Source: Bacillota bacterium (GTDB lineage Bacteria; Bacillota; Clostridia; Acetivibrionales; Acetivibrionaceae). From it: a stretch of DNA of 23,790 nucleotides. The stretch's first letter is position 1, and the number at the start of each line of letters is the position of its first letter. This document shows positions 1 to 8,566 of this stretch, one piece after another. The DNA is taken from positions 1-23,790 of the forward strand of contig JAEWSG010000018.1 in NCBI GenBank assembly GCA_023398495.1. Reading direction: 5' to 3'. The notes below the pieces were generated by a model. The model was not told where the DNA came from, ran no database searches, and was given only the letters and a program-made list of their open reading frames with translations. A program made the translations under genes and the position numbers.

Positions 1-127
1 GGTATATCTCCATGTCTGACTACTATCTAAAAATCTGTGAAAACTAAAGAACCGCCGTATACCGAACGGTACGTACGTGCGGTGTGGGAGGTCGGCTAAT
101 CAATTAATGGTTAGCCTCCTACCCGAT
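1..127 (+). mobile_element. Group II intron, 3' end (domains V-VI)
   Basis: The left edge carries a typical bacterial group II intron terminus. Domain V starts near 50 (ACCGCCGTATACC, loop GAAC, then GGTACGTACG) and folds into the short catalytic hairpin; a CGC triad is visible at its base. Domain VI follows (about 85-127): GGCTAATC pairs with GGTTAGCC, and the outer GGGAGG pairs with TCC/CCC around an unpaired A at 121. That A lies 6 nt before the final T127, the expected place for the branch-point adenosine. The intron ends in GAT, fitting the AY rule. The reverse-transcriptase ORF and the 5' half are outside the window. Seen: the two hairpins and the bulged A. Known: domain V/VI architecture. 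Inferred: the exact 3' splice site. Confidence 0.85.
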
Positions 128-200
128 AGGTGTTAATTTGAAATATAGATAACGTACGCTAATGTTAAATTTATTTTGCATCCAGATGTTATCTAATTTA

Positions 201-241
201 GATGAAAAACGTCCTTTAATTTTAGTTTTAGAGTTTTTCAT
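201..241. terminator. Inverted repeat at the yyaL 3' end, possible terminator
   Basis: GATGAAAAAC (201-210) and GTTTTTCATC (232-241) are perfect 10-nt inverted repeats with a 21-nt loop, overlapping the last yyaL codons. The stem is AT-rich and the loop long, so this is a weak terminator candidate. A 13-nt near-palindrome (ATCTAA-T-TTAGAT, 191-203) abuts it. Confidence 0.3.
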
Positions 242-2293
242 CTATAGCATCCCTGAATTGAGTGTTGTCCGTTATAGGTGCCTGACATGCAAAATTTTCA
301 CATACATATGCAGTTGTTTTTCCTTTAACTGGTTTATAGTTTTCGATGAAGGGTGCAAGATCTTTCAGATCCTCATGCTTGTTGGAATAGAACATGGATA
401 GCGTAAAAGGCCTGAAGTTTTCTCTGATAATGCTTACCATGCTGTTCGTTTCCAAGGCTTCATTTCCTACAAGCACAACTTCCTGTGATTTAGATTTTGC
501 GAATAGTAGTGCCGAAAGGAAAAATGAATGCCCTCTTGCAAAACGTTCGATACTCCTGCCAAAGGCCTTAAACTGGCTATAGGCTTTAGCTTCTAGTTCG
601 GATTGACCAGTAAGCCTTGCAAGCCTTAAGAAATTCATGGTTGCAACAGAGTTGCCTGAGGGGGTAGCACCGTCATAGATTTCCTTTGGCCTTGTTATCA
701 GCTGCTCGCCGTCATTTCCATAGTAAAACAGCCCACCGTTATTTTCGTCCCAGAAATACTTTATTAGATCGTCATTAAGTTTTAATGACCGTTTTAAATA
801 TATAGGCTTGTACGTTGTTTCATACAGTTCAATGAGCCCCCATGTTATAAAGGCATAATCATCGACATATGCAGGAAAAGCAGAGTCTCCATCACGATAG
901 CGTGCAAGTAGCCTTCCCTCATTTGTAACAAGCTTTGAGAATATAAAATCAACAGCTTTTTCAGCAGCTTTTGTATACCTCTCATCACCCAAAACTCTTC
1001 CGCCAATTGCCATAGCTGCAATCATAAGACCATTCCATGATGTTAGTATTTTATCATCTTTATATGGATGAATTCTTTTTTCTCTGTAATCAAAAAGCTT
1101 TTTCCTGCACTCTTCTATAAATTCCTTTTCCTCTTGTGGAATATTCAACTTTATCAAGTTAGGAATATTATTTCCCTCAAAATTCCCATGAGTAGTAATA
1201 TCATAGTATTTGCAGTATTTTTCACCATCCTGATTACCAAGAACCTTTTTTACTTCATTTGTAGACCACACATAAAATTTACCTTCTTCACCTTCAGAAT
1301 CGGCATCTTCAGCAGAATAGAATCCACCTTCTTTTGAAGTCATATCTCTAAGTACATAGGTAAAGATTTCATGTGCAATGTTGGCATATTCGCGTTTCTT
1401 TGTTACCTGAAATACTTCCAGATATGCTATGGCTAGGAGTGCATTGTCATAAAGCATTTTTTCAAAATGAGGTACCAACCATTTCTTATCGGTAGAATAA
1501 CGACTGAAGCCGAAACCTATATGGTCATAAATTCCACCCTTGTGCATAGCTTCAAGAGTTTTCTCAACCATTGTCAAAGCATAATCTTCCTTGGTGTTAT
1601 ACCAATAGCGGAGCAGGAAAAACAAGTTGTGGGGAGTTGGAAACTTTGGTGCACTTCCAAAACCACCAAAAACATTGTCAAAGTCATATTTGAATTCAGA
1701 GAAAGCTTCATAAAAAATATCGTCAGATAAATCTTCATCATCATCAGGTTCAAGAATGCCATTGCGCTCGTTAATTGCATTTAGTATCTTTTCGCTGGTA
1801 CTAAAAAGGGTGTCCCGATTGTTGACCCAGGCAGCATGTACGCTGTCTAAAATAGATAACAAGCCATGCATTCCCATTCTGTTGTTTTTGGGAAAGTATG
1901 TTCCCGCAAAAAAGGGTTTTTTGTCGGGAGTCATAAAGATTGTTAGAGGCCAACCTCCGTGTCCTGTGAGTGCCTGACATACATTCATGTAAATATGATC
2001 AATGTCCGGACGTTCTTCACGGTCAACCTTGATTGATATAAAATCCTTGTTGAGGATATCTGCAACTTCCTGATCTTCAAAGCATTCTCGTTCCATCACA
2101 TGACACCAGTGGCAAGTTCTTTGAATACAGGTCAGCTATAGCCAATAGACAGGAAGATAGGTTTATCTTCTGACTTGGCTTTCTGAAAAGCTTCATCACT
2201 CCAAGGAAACCAGTTTACTGGGTTGTGAGCATGTTGTAACAGGTATGGGGATTTCTCATGAATTAGTCTATTGGCTTGTTTATTAGTTGACAT
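228..2293 (-). pseudogene. yyaL: yyaL/DUF255 thioredoxin-domain protein, frameshifted by a 17-nt insertion
   Basis: This is a member of the DUF255 (YyaL/spermatogenesis-associated 20-like) family: an N-terminal thioredoxin-like domain followed by an (alpha/alpha)6 barrel. The true start is ATG at 2293, preceded by GGAAGGTGAT. It reads MSTNKQANRLIHEKSPYLLQ and onward to KPIFLSIGYS, the family's conserved N-terminus. An in-frame TGA then stops it. Removing 17 nt (2118-2134) restores the family sequence GYS-TCHWCHVMERE, and the rest (623 codons from an internal GTG at 2099) is open to the stop at 228. The insertion therefore sits between the Ser and Thr codons just before the CxxC-like CHWC motif. 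The remainder has no other lesion, so inactivation looks recent, or the interruption is somehow tolerated. The distal part could be translated alone but would lack most of the thioredoxin fold. Confidence 0.85.
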
Positions 2294-2338
2294 GTGGTCA
2301 TCACCTTCCTTTCATTTATAGTAAGCTGTTATTATTAT

Positions 2339-2842
2339 TTACCACCAAATTATTATTTGAAAGAAAGTGATTATATATTCAATTTGATAATGGAGGCTCA
2401 ATATTGATCTGCTAATCTGTTTTGCATTAAAGGGGGGACATTTCTTTTGAGCCAACATATAGTTCAACAATAATTTGCATACACTATTGGATACTTCCTC
2501 CTTATTTAATGTTGTTGTATCAAGCTGATGGTCTGATTTCATTTCCTTTATTTTTTGATTATGCTCAATAGCTTTACTAACTCCAATCAGCTTGGATGTA
2601 TTTCTTTCTTTTATTCTTCTCTCAACTTCATTATCTTGGTAAAAAAGAGTTATATGACAAACATCAAAACCCTATTCCACAATTTCAAAAACAACAGACA
2701 TGACCATGCTTGTAATATTATCATATTCTACTTTAGTCCAAGCAAGCTTTTGGTTAAAGTTAACTTGGGGTTATTTAAAAATATTACCATAATCTTGTTG
2801 ATTTTCTTGTTTATAGCTCCATACAGCTGAAAAATAACCTAT
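2339..2842 (-). pseudogene. Decayed P-loop nucleoside/zeta-type kinase remnant
   Basis: One minus-strand frame from about 2842 down to 2339 reads as protein-like sequence broken by stops. Segments in order are WSYKQENQQDYGNIFK, stop, VNFNQKLAWTKVEYDN, a short run to FEIVE, stop, then GFDVCHITLFYQDNEVERR followed by KERNTSKLIGVSKAIEHNQK and LDTTTLNKEEVSNSVCKLLL. The ending (charged helix, an IDTT/LDTT strand, then an EEV helix) resembles the C-terminal half of small AAA/zeta-toxin-like kinases. No Walker A is found upstream, where the next gene starts on the other strand. It has at least two in-frame stops and no start, so it is a relic. The family assignment is from pattern memory and is moderate; the protein-like frame itself is directly visible. 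Confidence 0.45.
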
Positions 2843-2898
2843 AGTATGAAGGGTAATAATTTCTACAGCCATGTAATAGACTAGTATAAAGGAGGATT

Positions 2899-3471
2899 AT
2901 GCTGAATATGGTATTAATCAGAATAAATAGAAAGCTACTAAAAGCCAGTGTAATTATATTGTTAGCAATTTCTGTTTCCCTTAACATCTACAACCACTAC
3001 CATAGCATGGGACTTACTAACAAATATGAGTCACTGGTATGTTTATCAAGTCAATTCTATCAAACCAGCCTTATAACTTTTTTAGCTTCAGCACAAGAAT
3101 TTGATACTCCGAATAAACCTATTGAAATTTTTGACATTACCAAAGATGAAGTAATAAAAAAAGTGCATTCCACCAGACTTATACAGAAGGAAACTATAAG
3201 TTACCTTAATGGGATATCAGGCATGTATGTTAAGGTAAAAGCTTTTCCAGAGAAAGGATATATAGTAAGAATTCCAATAACTCCTCCAGTTCAGGTAAAG
3301 AACCATTGGCTCAATGACTATAACATCAATTCTGTTGATGAAGTTTTCATTTTGCTACCAGAACAAGGAAATACATATTTGCTGGTATTAGATAACAAAC
3401 TCAGACCATACTTCTACAACTTTATAGGAAATGTAGATGTACTACTAAAAAACTTGGAGTTTTCCCTGTAA
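2899..3471 (+). CDS. Small membrane-anchored protein of unknown function (190 aa)
   Basis: I do not recognise this family. The ATG at 2899 follows a strong AAAGGAGG (2888-2894). One hydrophobic segment (about residues 14-30, SVIILLAISVSLNIY) sits after a basic N-terminus, suggesting an N-terminal anchor with the remaining ~155 residues outside. The exported part is mixed alpha/beta with no Cys pair or obvious catalytic motif; it includes a proline-rich stretch (RIPITPPVQVK, about 133-143). It stands alone, divergent from the kinase relic upstream and convergent with the membrane protein downstream. No terminator stands out after it. The gene is very likely real because of the RBS and uninterrupted frame; the function is unknown. 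Confidence 0.7.
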   Translation: MLNMVLIRINRKLLKASVIILLAISVSLNIYNHYHSMGLTNKYESLVCLSSQFYQTSLITFLASAQEFDTPNKPIEIFDITKDEVIKKVHSTRLIQKETISYLNGISGMYVKVKAFPEKGYIVRIPITPPVQVKNHWLNDYNINSVDEVFILLPEQGNTYLLVLDNKLRPYFYNFIGNVDVLLKNLEFSL

Positions 3472-3738
3472 CAACATAATCACAAGGTAGATGCTTCTTA
3501 ATATTTAATATTGTTAGTTTTACTAGTTTTACTCATACTCATATCACTCCACTTAATATACATATTTTAATAGTATTTACGCTATACGATAATAGTTTTA
3601 TTAAACCTTTTTTTGAGGTCCATGGTATAGTTTATCCAGTATAAATACTGATAAATACATCCAGAAAATTGTTATAGTAGTGACAGACAAAAACCAACCT
3701 TCTTTAATCCAAATCAAATTTTGTTTGTAACCAATATA

Positions 3739-4464
3739 TTAAATTGCGTAAAGTATAAATAGAATCAAAGATTTATATCTGAATTTAGCTTTCAAAAAAT
3801 AAATCAACATCATAAAAATTGATGACAATGAATAATACACCAAATATAAGCCGTAACGACTAACTTTCGGATTATTAAACAGTGTCTTAGTAAATTGCAT
3901 AACTCCTGCTACATCTAAACCCCACAATAAGGTAATTACGAAAAGTGTAAATAATCCCAAATAAATATATCCATAGTAAATTATTGGCTTTATACCTTGC
4001 AAAATCTTTGAGTACATCTTTTTTACTACCCAAATGAGAATAGGAAAAGCAAGCACAGTCATCCATGTCCGATACCAGTTATGGCTATATATACCTAATG
4101 CTATAAAGAGTTCTTCTATAATACCATAGATAAATCCAAATATAAAATACCAGTAGTACTTTAAATTGAGGATAGAAACTAAAAGAGCAGTTGCTGAGAC
4201 AGAAAACTGTGAAAAAAGATTGCCTGCAAGAACATCATTAAACGGGTCTGAATGCTTTTGAATTATCATTGGGTAATAAGCATACGATTCAAAAAAAATA
4301 AGAATTATTGTTTCAAAATATAGAGTTATACCAACTGTAGTTAGATAGATAGCAAATGTTAGCCTTCGTCTTTTAGCTTTAACCATAACAAAAATTAACT
4401 GGATTAAAGTCAAAATTCCTAAAAGAATATACCATATTGTGTTTGTCCAAAATGTTGAATTCAT
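3739..4464 (-). CDS. Polytopic membrane protein, CBO0543-like (about 241 aa)
   Basis: The protein is dominated by hydrophobic helices; about seven transmembrane segments can be marked. Visible landmarks are a first helix TIWYILLGILTLIQLIFVMV, a central GIIEELFIALGIYSHNWYRT stretch with paired acidic residues inside a helix, and a basic C-terminus. The EE-plus-HNWY pattern recalls the CBO0543 family of clostridial/bacillary membrane proteins of unknown function; I am only moderately sure of the name. The start chosen is ATG at 4464, which has GGAG five nucleotides upstream; an upstream in-frame TTG at 4485 lacks a good site. No enzymatic motif is visible. The gene stands alone, with gaps of about 265 nt on each side. 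Confidence 0.65.
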   Translation of the reverse strand: MNSTFWTNTIWYILLGILTLIQLIFVMVKAKRRRLTFAIYLTTVGITLYFETIILIFFESYAYYPMIIQKHSDPFNDVLAGNLFSQFSVSATALLVSILNLKYYWYFIFGFIYGIIEELFIALGIYSHNWYRTWMTVLAFPILIWVVKKMYSKILQGIKPIIYYGYIYLGLFTLFVITLLWGLDVAGVMQFTKTLFNNPKVSRYGLYLVYYSLSSIFMMLIYFLKAKFRYKSLILFILYAI

Positions 4465-4599
4465 AAGCACTCCAAACTGACTCAATCAAGCAGATTTTTT
4501 TAGTTTCTATACCGATTATTATTTGTGTTTTCTATGACTTTTATTAATTTTCATGTAAACAATTAATTTGACAGGCGAAAAATTGCTGCTAATTGCAGA

Positions 4600-4684
4600 C
4601 ATGACATCAGTGTCAGGTTCTCAAAGTCATAAATTCAGCTATATCCAATAGACAGAAAGATAGGCTTATCTTCTGATTTGGGTT
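4600..4684 (-). pseudogene. 85-nt relic of a second yyaL copy
   Basis: On the minus strand this segment reads KSEDKPIFLSIGYS and then TGA, the same as the yyaL segment at 2099-2181. Across those 14 codons the two copies differ at four positions, all synonymous third bases. After GYS comes a 19-nt insertion (4619-4637), at the same point as the 17-nt insertion in yyaL. The CHWC region follows, with Cys and Trp codons changed to TGA. Homology stops abruptly at both ends. It is too short to encode anything; it is the remains of a paralogue or a local duplication. Confidence 0.7.
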
Positions 4685-4729
4685 AATTTAATAGGCGGGA
4701 CTTATACTGCAAAATGATTGTCAATAAAA

Positions 4730-4763
4730 AAGACTCCATTGGCATGACTGCCGATGAAGTCTT
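4730..4763 (-). terminator. Rho-independent terminator after serC
   Basis: Read on the minus strand, AAGACT...AGTCTT forms a long hairpin (inner pairs CAT/ATG and GGCA/TGCC, loop TGAC) followed by a run of six U residues. It lies about 14 nt after the serC stop codon. Confidence 0.9.
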
Positions 4764-4776
4764 ATATACATTAAAA

Positions 4777-5892
4777 TTAGTCACGTACACTTTCATATGC
4801 CCATTCCAACCATTGGCAAAGTACTTGCAAATCGGATTTTTCTACTGTAGCACCGCACCATACTCTAAGGCCAGTAGGTGCTTCACTGTAAGAACCTACA
4901 TCGTAAGCAACTTTTTCATCAGCAAGTAATTTAATCATGCTCTTCAATTTGTCTTCGGTCAGGTCGACGGTGAAACATACGCTAGTATTGGAACGAGTTT
5001 GCTTTTCCTTGGCAAGGAAATGGATCCAACTATGTTTTGCAACGAAATCTTCAAATACACTAAGGTTGTCTTGGCTTTTTGCAATCAAACCCTTTAGCCC
5101 GCCTATGGATTCTGCCCAGTTTAATGCTTGCAGATAATCCTCATTGCAAAGCATGGAAGGAGTATTGATTGTAGAACCCTGAAATACTGATTCATCGAAT
5201 TTGCCTTTTTTCTTCAACCTGAATATTTTAGGCATAGGCCATGCGGGGTTATAGGATTCTATCCTTTCTACTACTCTAGGAGATATTATAAGGATACCGT
5301 GGGCTGCTTCACCGCCTAAAACTTTTTGCCAGGAGAAGGTGACAGCGTCAAGTTTATCCCATGGAATGTCCATGGCAAAAACGGCAGAAGTAGCATCACA
5401 AAGAGTTAAACCTTTTCTGTCATTCGGAATCCAATTGCCATCAGGTACTTTTACACCGCTGGTAGTACCGTTCCATGTGAATACTACATCATTATCAAAA
5501 TTAACCTGGCTAAGGTCGGGTAAGCTTCCATAATCAGCGGATAATACACGAACATTTTCAAGTTTGAGTTCTTTTTGGATATTATTTGCCCAGCCTTTGC
5601 CAAAAGATTCAAAAGCTATGACGTCAATTGCTCTTGGGCCTAAAACACTCCACATAAGCATTTCAAAGGCACCTGTATCGGAAGCTGGTACTATACCAAC
5701 CCTGTAGTTTTCAGGAATATTAAGTATTTGTTTCGTTCTTGCTATTGATTGGAATAGCTTATCTTTCCCAACACTGCTTCTGTGGGACCTTCCAAGAGGT
5801 GCATCTTTTAGCTCCTCAATAGAATATCCGGGATGTTTTGCACATGGGCCGGAGGAAAAACATGGATTTATAGGTTTGCTTGCTGGTTTCAT
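4777..5892 (-). CDS. serC: Phosphoserine aminotransferase
   Basis: SerC is a PLP-dependent class V aminotransferase that converts 3-phosphohydroxypyruvate and glutamate to O-phosphoserine in cytosolic serine biosynthesis. The protein (371 aa) begins MKPASKPINPCFSSGPCAKH, the typical SerC phosphate-site start. It carries HRSS near residue 34 and, at mid-protein, FSWQKVLGGEAAHG, in which the Lys should form the Schiff base with PLP. The sequence flavour (WNGTTSGV, QGSTINTPSML) fits the TIGR01365-like branch rather than the classical E. coli form. The start is ATG 5892 with AAGGAG eight nucleotides upstream; a longer in-frame start at 5940 lacks a site. It is transcribed alone behind a serine T-box and ends in a strong terminator. 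No serA or serB is adjacent. Confidence 0.95.
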   Translation of the reverse strand: MKPASKPINPCFSSGPCAKHPGYSIEELKDAPLGRSHRSSVGKDKLFQSIARTKQILNIPENYRVGIVPASDTGAFEMLMWSVLGPRAIDVIAFESFGKGWANNIQKELKLENVRVLSADYGSLPDLSQVNFDNDVVFTWNGTTSGVKVPDGNWIPNDRKGLTLCDATSAVFAMDIPWDKLDAVTFSWQKVLGGEAAHGILIISPRVVERIESYNPAWPMPKIFRLKKKGKFDESVFQGSTINTPSMLCNEDYLQALNWAESIGGLKGLIAKSQDNLSVFEDFVAKHSWIHFLAKEKQTRSNTSVCFTVDLTEDKLKSMIKLLADEKVAYDVGSYSEAPTGLRVWCGATVEKSDLQVLCQWLEWAYESVRD

Positions 5893-5973
5893 TTTATACA
5901 CTCCTTGTAAAATATATTTTGTATTTTTAAGTCTCAACACTTTTAACAGAACTGTAAAACCTTCAAATAAAAA

Positions 5974-6007
5974 AACCTCAATCCTTGATCATTAAGGACG
6001 AGAGGTT
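5974..6007 (-). terminator. T-box terminator hairpin
   Basis: On the minus strand AACCTC-TCGTCCTT pairs with AAGGATTGAGGTT and is followed by a run of seven U residues. It is mutually exclusive with the antiterminator that includes the T-box core just upstream. Confidence 0.88.
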
Positions 6008-6212
6008 ATACCCGTGGTGCCACCTAAATTAGTTAGATTATCTAACTCACTTTATTTACAATAACCGTTGCAGCGGTTTGGCTCATCACCAACATCTCCA
6101 GGGTGGAATTCCAATTGTTATCTGGTTGATTTGCACCATCCATCAACTCTCTTATGCAGAATAATCACTGGTCTCCCCATCATCGACTTGAAAGATTCTT
6201 TTGTCTGACATT
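5974..6212 (-). promoter_or_regulatory. Serine T-box riboswitch leader of serC
   Basis: The serC leader is a T-box. The conserved core GGTGGCACCACGG is at about 6011-6025 (minus strand). The competing terminator is a hairpin with an AACCTC/GAGGTT base (5974-6007) followed by seven U residues. Stem I is recognisable: CCAGTGA on the 5' side pairs back through CTGG, leaving a specifier loop with AATTCCA. The UCC at 6105-6107 (Ser) is the best specifier. The T-box bulge reads UGGC, which predicts a tRNA with discriminator G, as tRNA-Ser has. Known logic: uncharged tRNA-Ser stabilises the antiterminator and turns on serC. The 5' limit is inferred from the promoter. Confidence 0.93.
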
Positions 6213-6219
6213 TTTATAT

Positions 6220-6248
6220 ATTGTATTATATTATGCACTAGAATGCAA
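6220..6248 (-). promoter_or_regulatory. Sigma-A promoter of the serC T-box transcript
   Basis: On the minus strand TTGCAT (6243-6248) and TACAAT (6220-6225) are separated by 17 nt, a good sigma-A match. Transcription would start near 6212, just before stem I of the T-box. Confidence 0.55.
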
Positions 6249-6481
6249 GAGTATTCTTAGCAAATTGCTCTTTTATAATGTATTATCATTTTCGTGATTT
6301 ATATATTAGGGAAACGCTAATTCCAGTCGATAAAGATATATTCTATGAAAATTGGTTAAATACAGCGTATTTCACCCAATATAGTCAAAAACAGGGTTTG
6401 TGTAACCAGTTTGGAGATATTAAAATGAATAAAAATAGAAGAGTAATAAATAAAATCTTTCTATGATAAGGAGTGAAAGAA

Positions 6482-8551
6482 ATGTTTAAAAAAATTACCG
6501 CAGTATTAATCTCATTGTGTATACTTTTGTCTTTTGCAGCAGTAGGAGTATGTGCTGAATCAGAAGACATAGTAGTTCGTATTGATGGTAACCCGGTAAG
6601 TTTCCCTGATGCAAAACCATTTATAAATGCTGATTCAAGAACGCTTTGTCCTATACGTTTTATAGCGGAAAATTTAGGTGCAAAAGTTGAGTGGAATGGA
6701 GATGTCAAGGAAGTGCTTATAACCAACGGAGCAACTGTTATAAAGTTGACTGTGGGTGAGAGTACCGCTGAAGTAAATGGAGAGGTAATAACCTTTGATA
6801 CGAAAGCACAGTTAGTTCAGGATAGGACTTATGTGCCTTTAAGGTTCATAAGTGAAACCTTTGATATGACAGTAGAGTGGGACAATAAGTCTAAAACGGT
6901 TTCAATTTCAAGACCTGGTGCCGATGACTTCGCAAAAGGTCAGGAAGCTTTAAGTGATGAAGAAAAAATAATAGCTCAAAATCTTGATAAATACCTTGAA
7001 GCATTGGAAACAAACAGAAAGTTTCACGGTTCTGTTTTAGTAGCAAAAGGGGAAAAAATATTTTTAGATAAAGGTTATGGAAATGCAAATTATGAACAGG
7101 GAATTAAAAATACCTCTAAAACTACATTTGCAATCGGATCTGTAACAAAACAATTTACTGCCATGGCAGTGATGCAGCTCTATGAGAAAGGACTTTTAAC
7201 ATTAGAGGATAAATTGTCAAAATACATACCTGATTTTCCGGAAGCTGATAACATAACTATCAAACATTTGCTGACACACACATCCGGAATAGTGAATTTT
7301 ACAGAAACACAGGAGTTTTTAACGGCAAAACCTGAAGATATGTCCTTGGAATATATAATCGATATTGCTAAGAAGAAAACATTGGAGTTTGAACCGGGAG
7401 CAAAGTGGAAATATAGCAATACTGGCTACCTTATGCTGGGATATATTGTTGAAAAAATAAGTGGGGTAAGTCTGGAGGAATATTTGAATTTGAATATTTT
7501 CAAACCTCTGGACATGAAGAATACTGGAGTATGTTATAAAGGCGAAAAGAAGATGTATAATGCAACAGGATATTTAGGATACTTAGATCTGACAGCAGTA
7601 GATGATGAAGCAATATTAAAAGGTGCACATGGTGCCGGCTATTTATATTCAACGGTTGAAGATTTATACAGATGGGATAGGGCACTATACACTGACAAGC
7701 TGGTAAAAAAAGAAACCATGAATATGATTTTTACAGGTTATGAAGATGCTCAACCTATAGGTAAATATGGATTGGGATGGTTTGTAAGGGATGACGAGAG
7801 TTTGGGTAAAGTGGTATACCATGGCGGTAATACAATGAGCTTTACAGCAAATATTTCAAGGTATCTTGATAAGGATATGGCTGTAATAATGACAATAAAC
7901 AATGGTTACTATGATGTAGATACTCTGACAAGTATTCTCGCAGGAATAGTTGAGGGTAAAAAATATGATTTGCCAGGTGAATTAAAGGCTATTGAACTTG
8001 CTGCAGAAGTGACTGATAAGTATACCGGCACTTACGAGTATGTAGAGGGTTATAATATTATAATAACTAAAAGCGGAGAACAATTATTTGCACAACTTAC
8101 CGGGCAGGGTAAGGCGGAAATCTACCCTGAAACTGAAAATAAGTTTTTCTATAGAGCAGTAGATGCAAAAATAACTTTTGAGAGTGACGAAAACGGCGAA
8201 ATAACAGGATTGGAATTCAAGCAGGGTAGTCTGGAATTTAAGGCTAAAAGAACCGGTGCTGCCCCCGAAGAAAAGAGTGGAATCCAGCTTGATTCAAAAA
8301 TATATGAAAGCTACGTAGGAGAATATGAATTAATGCAGGGGTTTATCATAACTGTTTCAACTGATGGCAAGCATTTATATGCCCAGGCAACAGGACAGGA
8401 AAAGTTTGAGATTTATGCACAATCTGAAACTGAGTTTTTCTATAAGGTTATTGAAGCGGAAATAAACTTTGTAAAAAATGGTGAGGGTAAAGTAACAGGT
8501 CTTGTATTGAACCAGGCAGGGCAAAGTTTTAATGCAAAAAAGGTTAAATAA
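6482..8551 (+). CDS. Secreted beta-lactamase-fold serine hydrolase with stalk domains
   Basis: This is a class C beta-lactamase/D-alanyl-D-alanine carboxypeptidase-type serine hydrolase, exported. From ATG 6482 (AAGGAG eight nt upstream; the GTG at 6473 overlaps that site) it is 689 aa. Order: signal peptide about 1-25 ending VCA; two copper-amine-oxidase-N-like stalk repeats about 27-145 (RTLCPIRFIAENLGAKVEW and RTYVPLRFISETFDMTVEW); catalytic domain about 160-495; two tandem ~80-residue C-terminal repeats (YTGTYEYVEGYN and YVGEYELMQGFI). Active-site motifs are present: SVTK at 220-223 (nucleophile Ser220), YSN at 311-313 and HGG at 447-449. Stalk domains usually tether or extend clostridial surface proteins. 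The substrate (peptidoglycan peptide, D-amino peptide or ester) cannot be told from sequence. It is monocistronic and ends at the terminator near 8650. Confidence 0.9.
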   Translation: MFKKITAVLISLCILLSFAAVGVCAESEDIVVRIDGNPVSFPDAKPFINADSRTLCPIRFIAENLGAKVEWNGDVKEVLITNGATVIKLTVGESTAEVNGEVITFDTKAQLVQDRTYVPLRFISETFDMTVEWDNKSKTVSISRPGADDFAKGQEALSDEEKIIAQNLDKYLEALETNRKFHGSVLVAKGEKIFLDKGYGNANYEQGIKNTSKTTFAIGSVTKQFTAMAVMQLYEKGLLTLEDKLSKYIPDFPEADNITIKHLLTHTSGIVNFTETQEFLTAKPEDMSLEYIIDIAKKKTLEFEPGAKWKYSNTGYLMLGYIVEKISGVSLEEYLNLNIFKPLDMKNTGVCYKGEKKMYNATGYLGYLDLTAVDDEAILKGAHGAGYLYSTVEDLYRWDRALYTDKLVKKETMNMIFTGYEDAQPIGKYGLGWFVRDDESLGKVVYHGGNTMSFTANISRYLDKDMAVIMTINNGYYDVDTLTSILAGIVEGKKYDLPGELKAIELAAEVTDKYTGTYEYVEGYNIIITKSGEQLFAQLTGQGKAEIYPETENKFFYRAVDAKITFESDENGEITGLEFKQGSLEFKAKRTGAAPEEKSGIQLDSKIYESYVGEYELMQGFIITVSTDGKHLYAQATGQEKFEIYAQSETEFFYKVIEAEINFVKNGEGKVTGLVLNQAGQSFNAKKVK

Positions 8552-8566
8552 AAGCAAAATGGATAT

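Noticed and set aside
162..401. Short plus-strand reading frame over the yyaL 3' end
   Set aside because: It has no RBS and is antisense to clear protein-coding sequence.
2116..2137. In-frame TGA after GYS in yyaL as a selenocysteine codon
   Set aside because: The frame after the TGA does not continue the family; only removing 17 nt does. No SECIS-like hairpin is evident immediately downstream.
2116..2137. Programmed translational bypass of the 17-nt insert
   Set aside because: No matching take-off and landing codons flank the insert, and the second copy has additional nonsense changes. Kept only as a remote alternative.
6278..6466. 62-codon frame upstream of the serine hydrolase
   Set aside because: It has no ribosome binding site and no family resemblance, and it lies in the promoter region.
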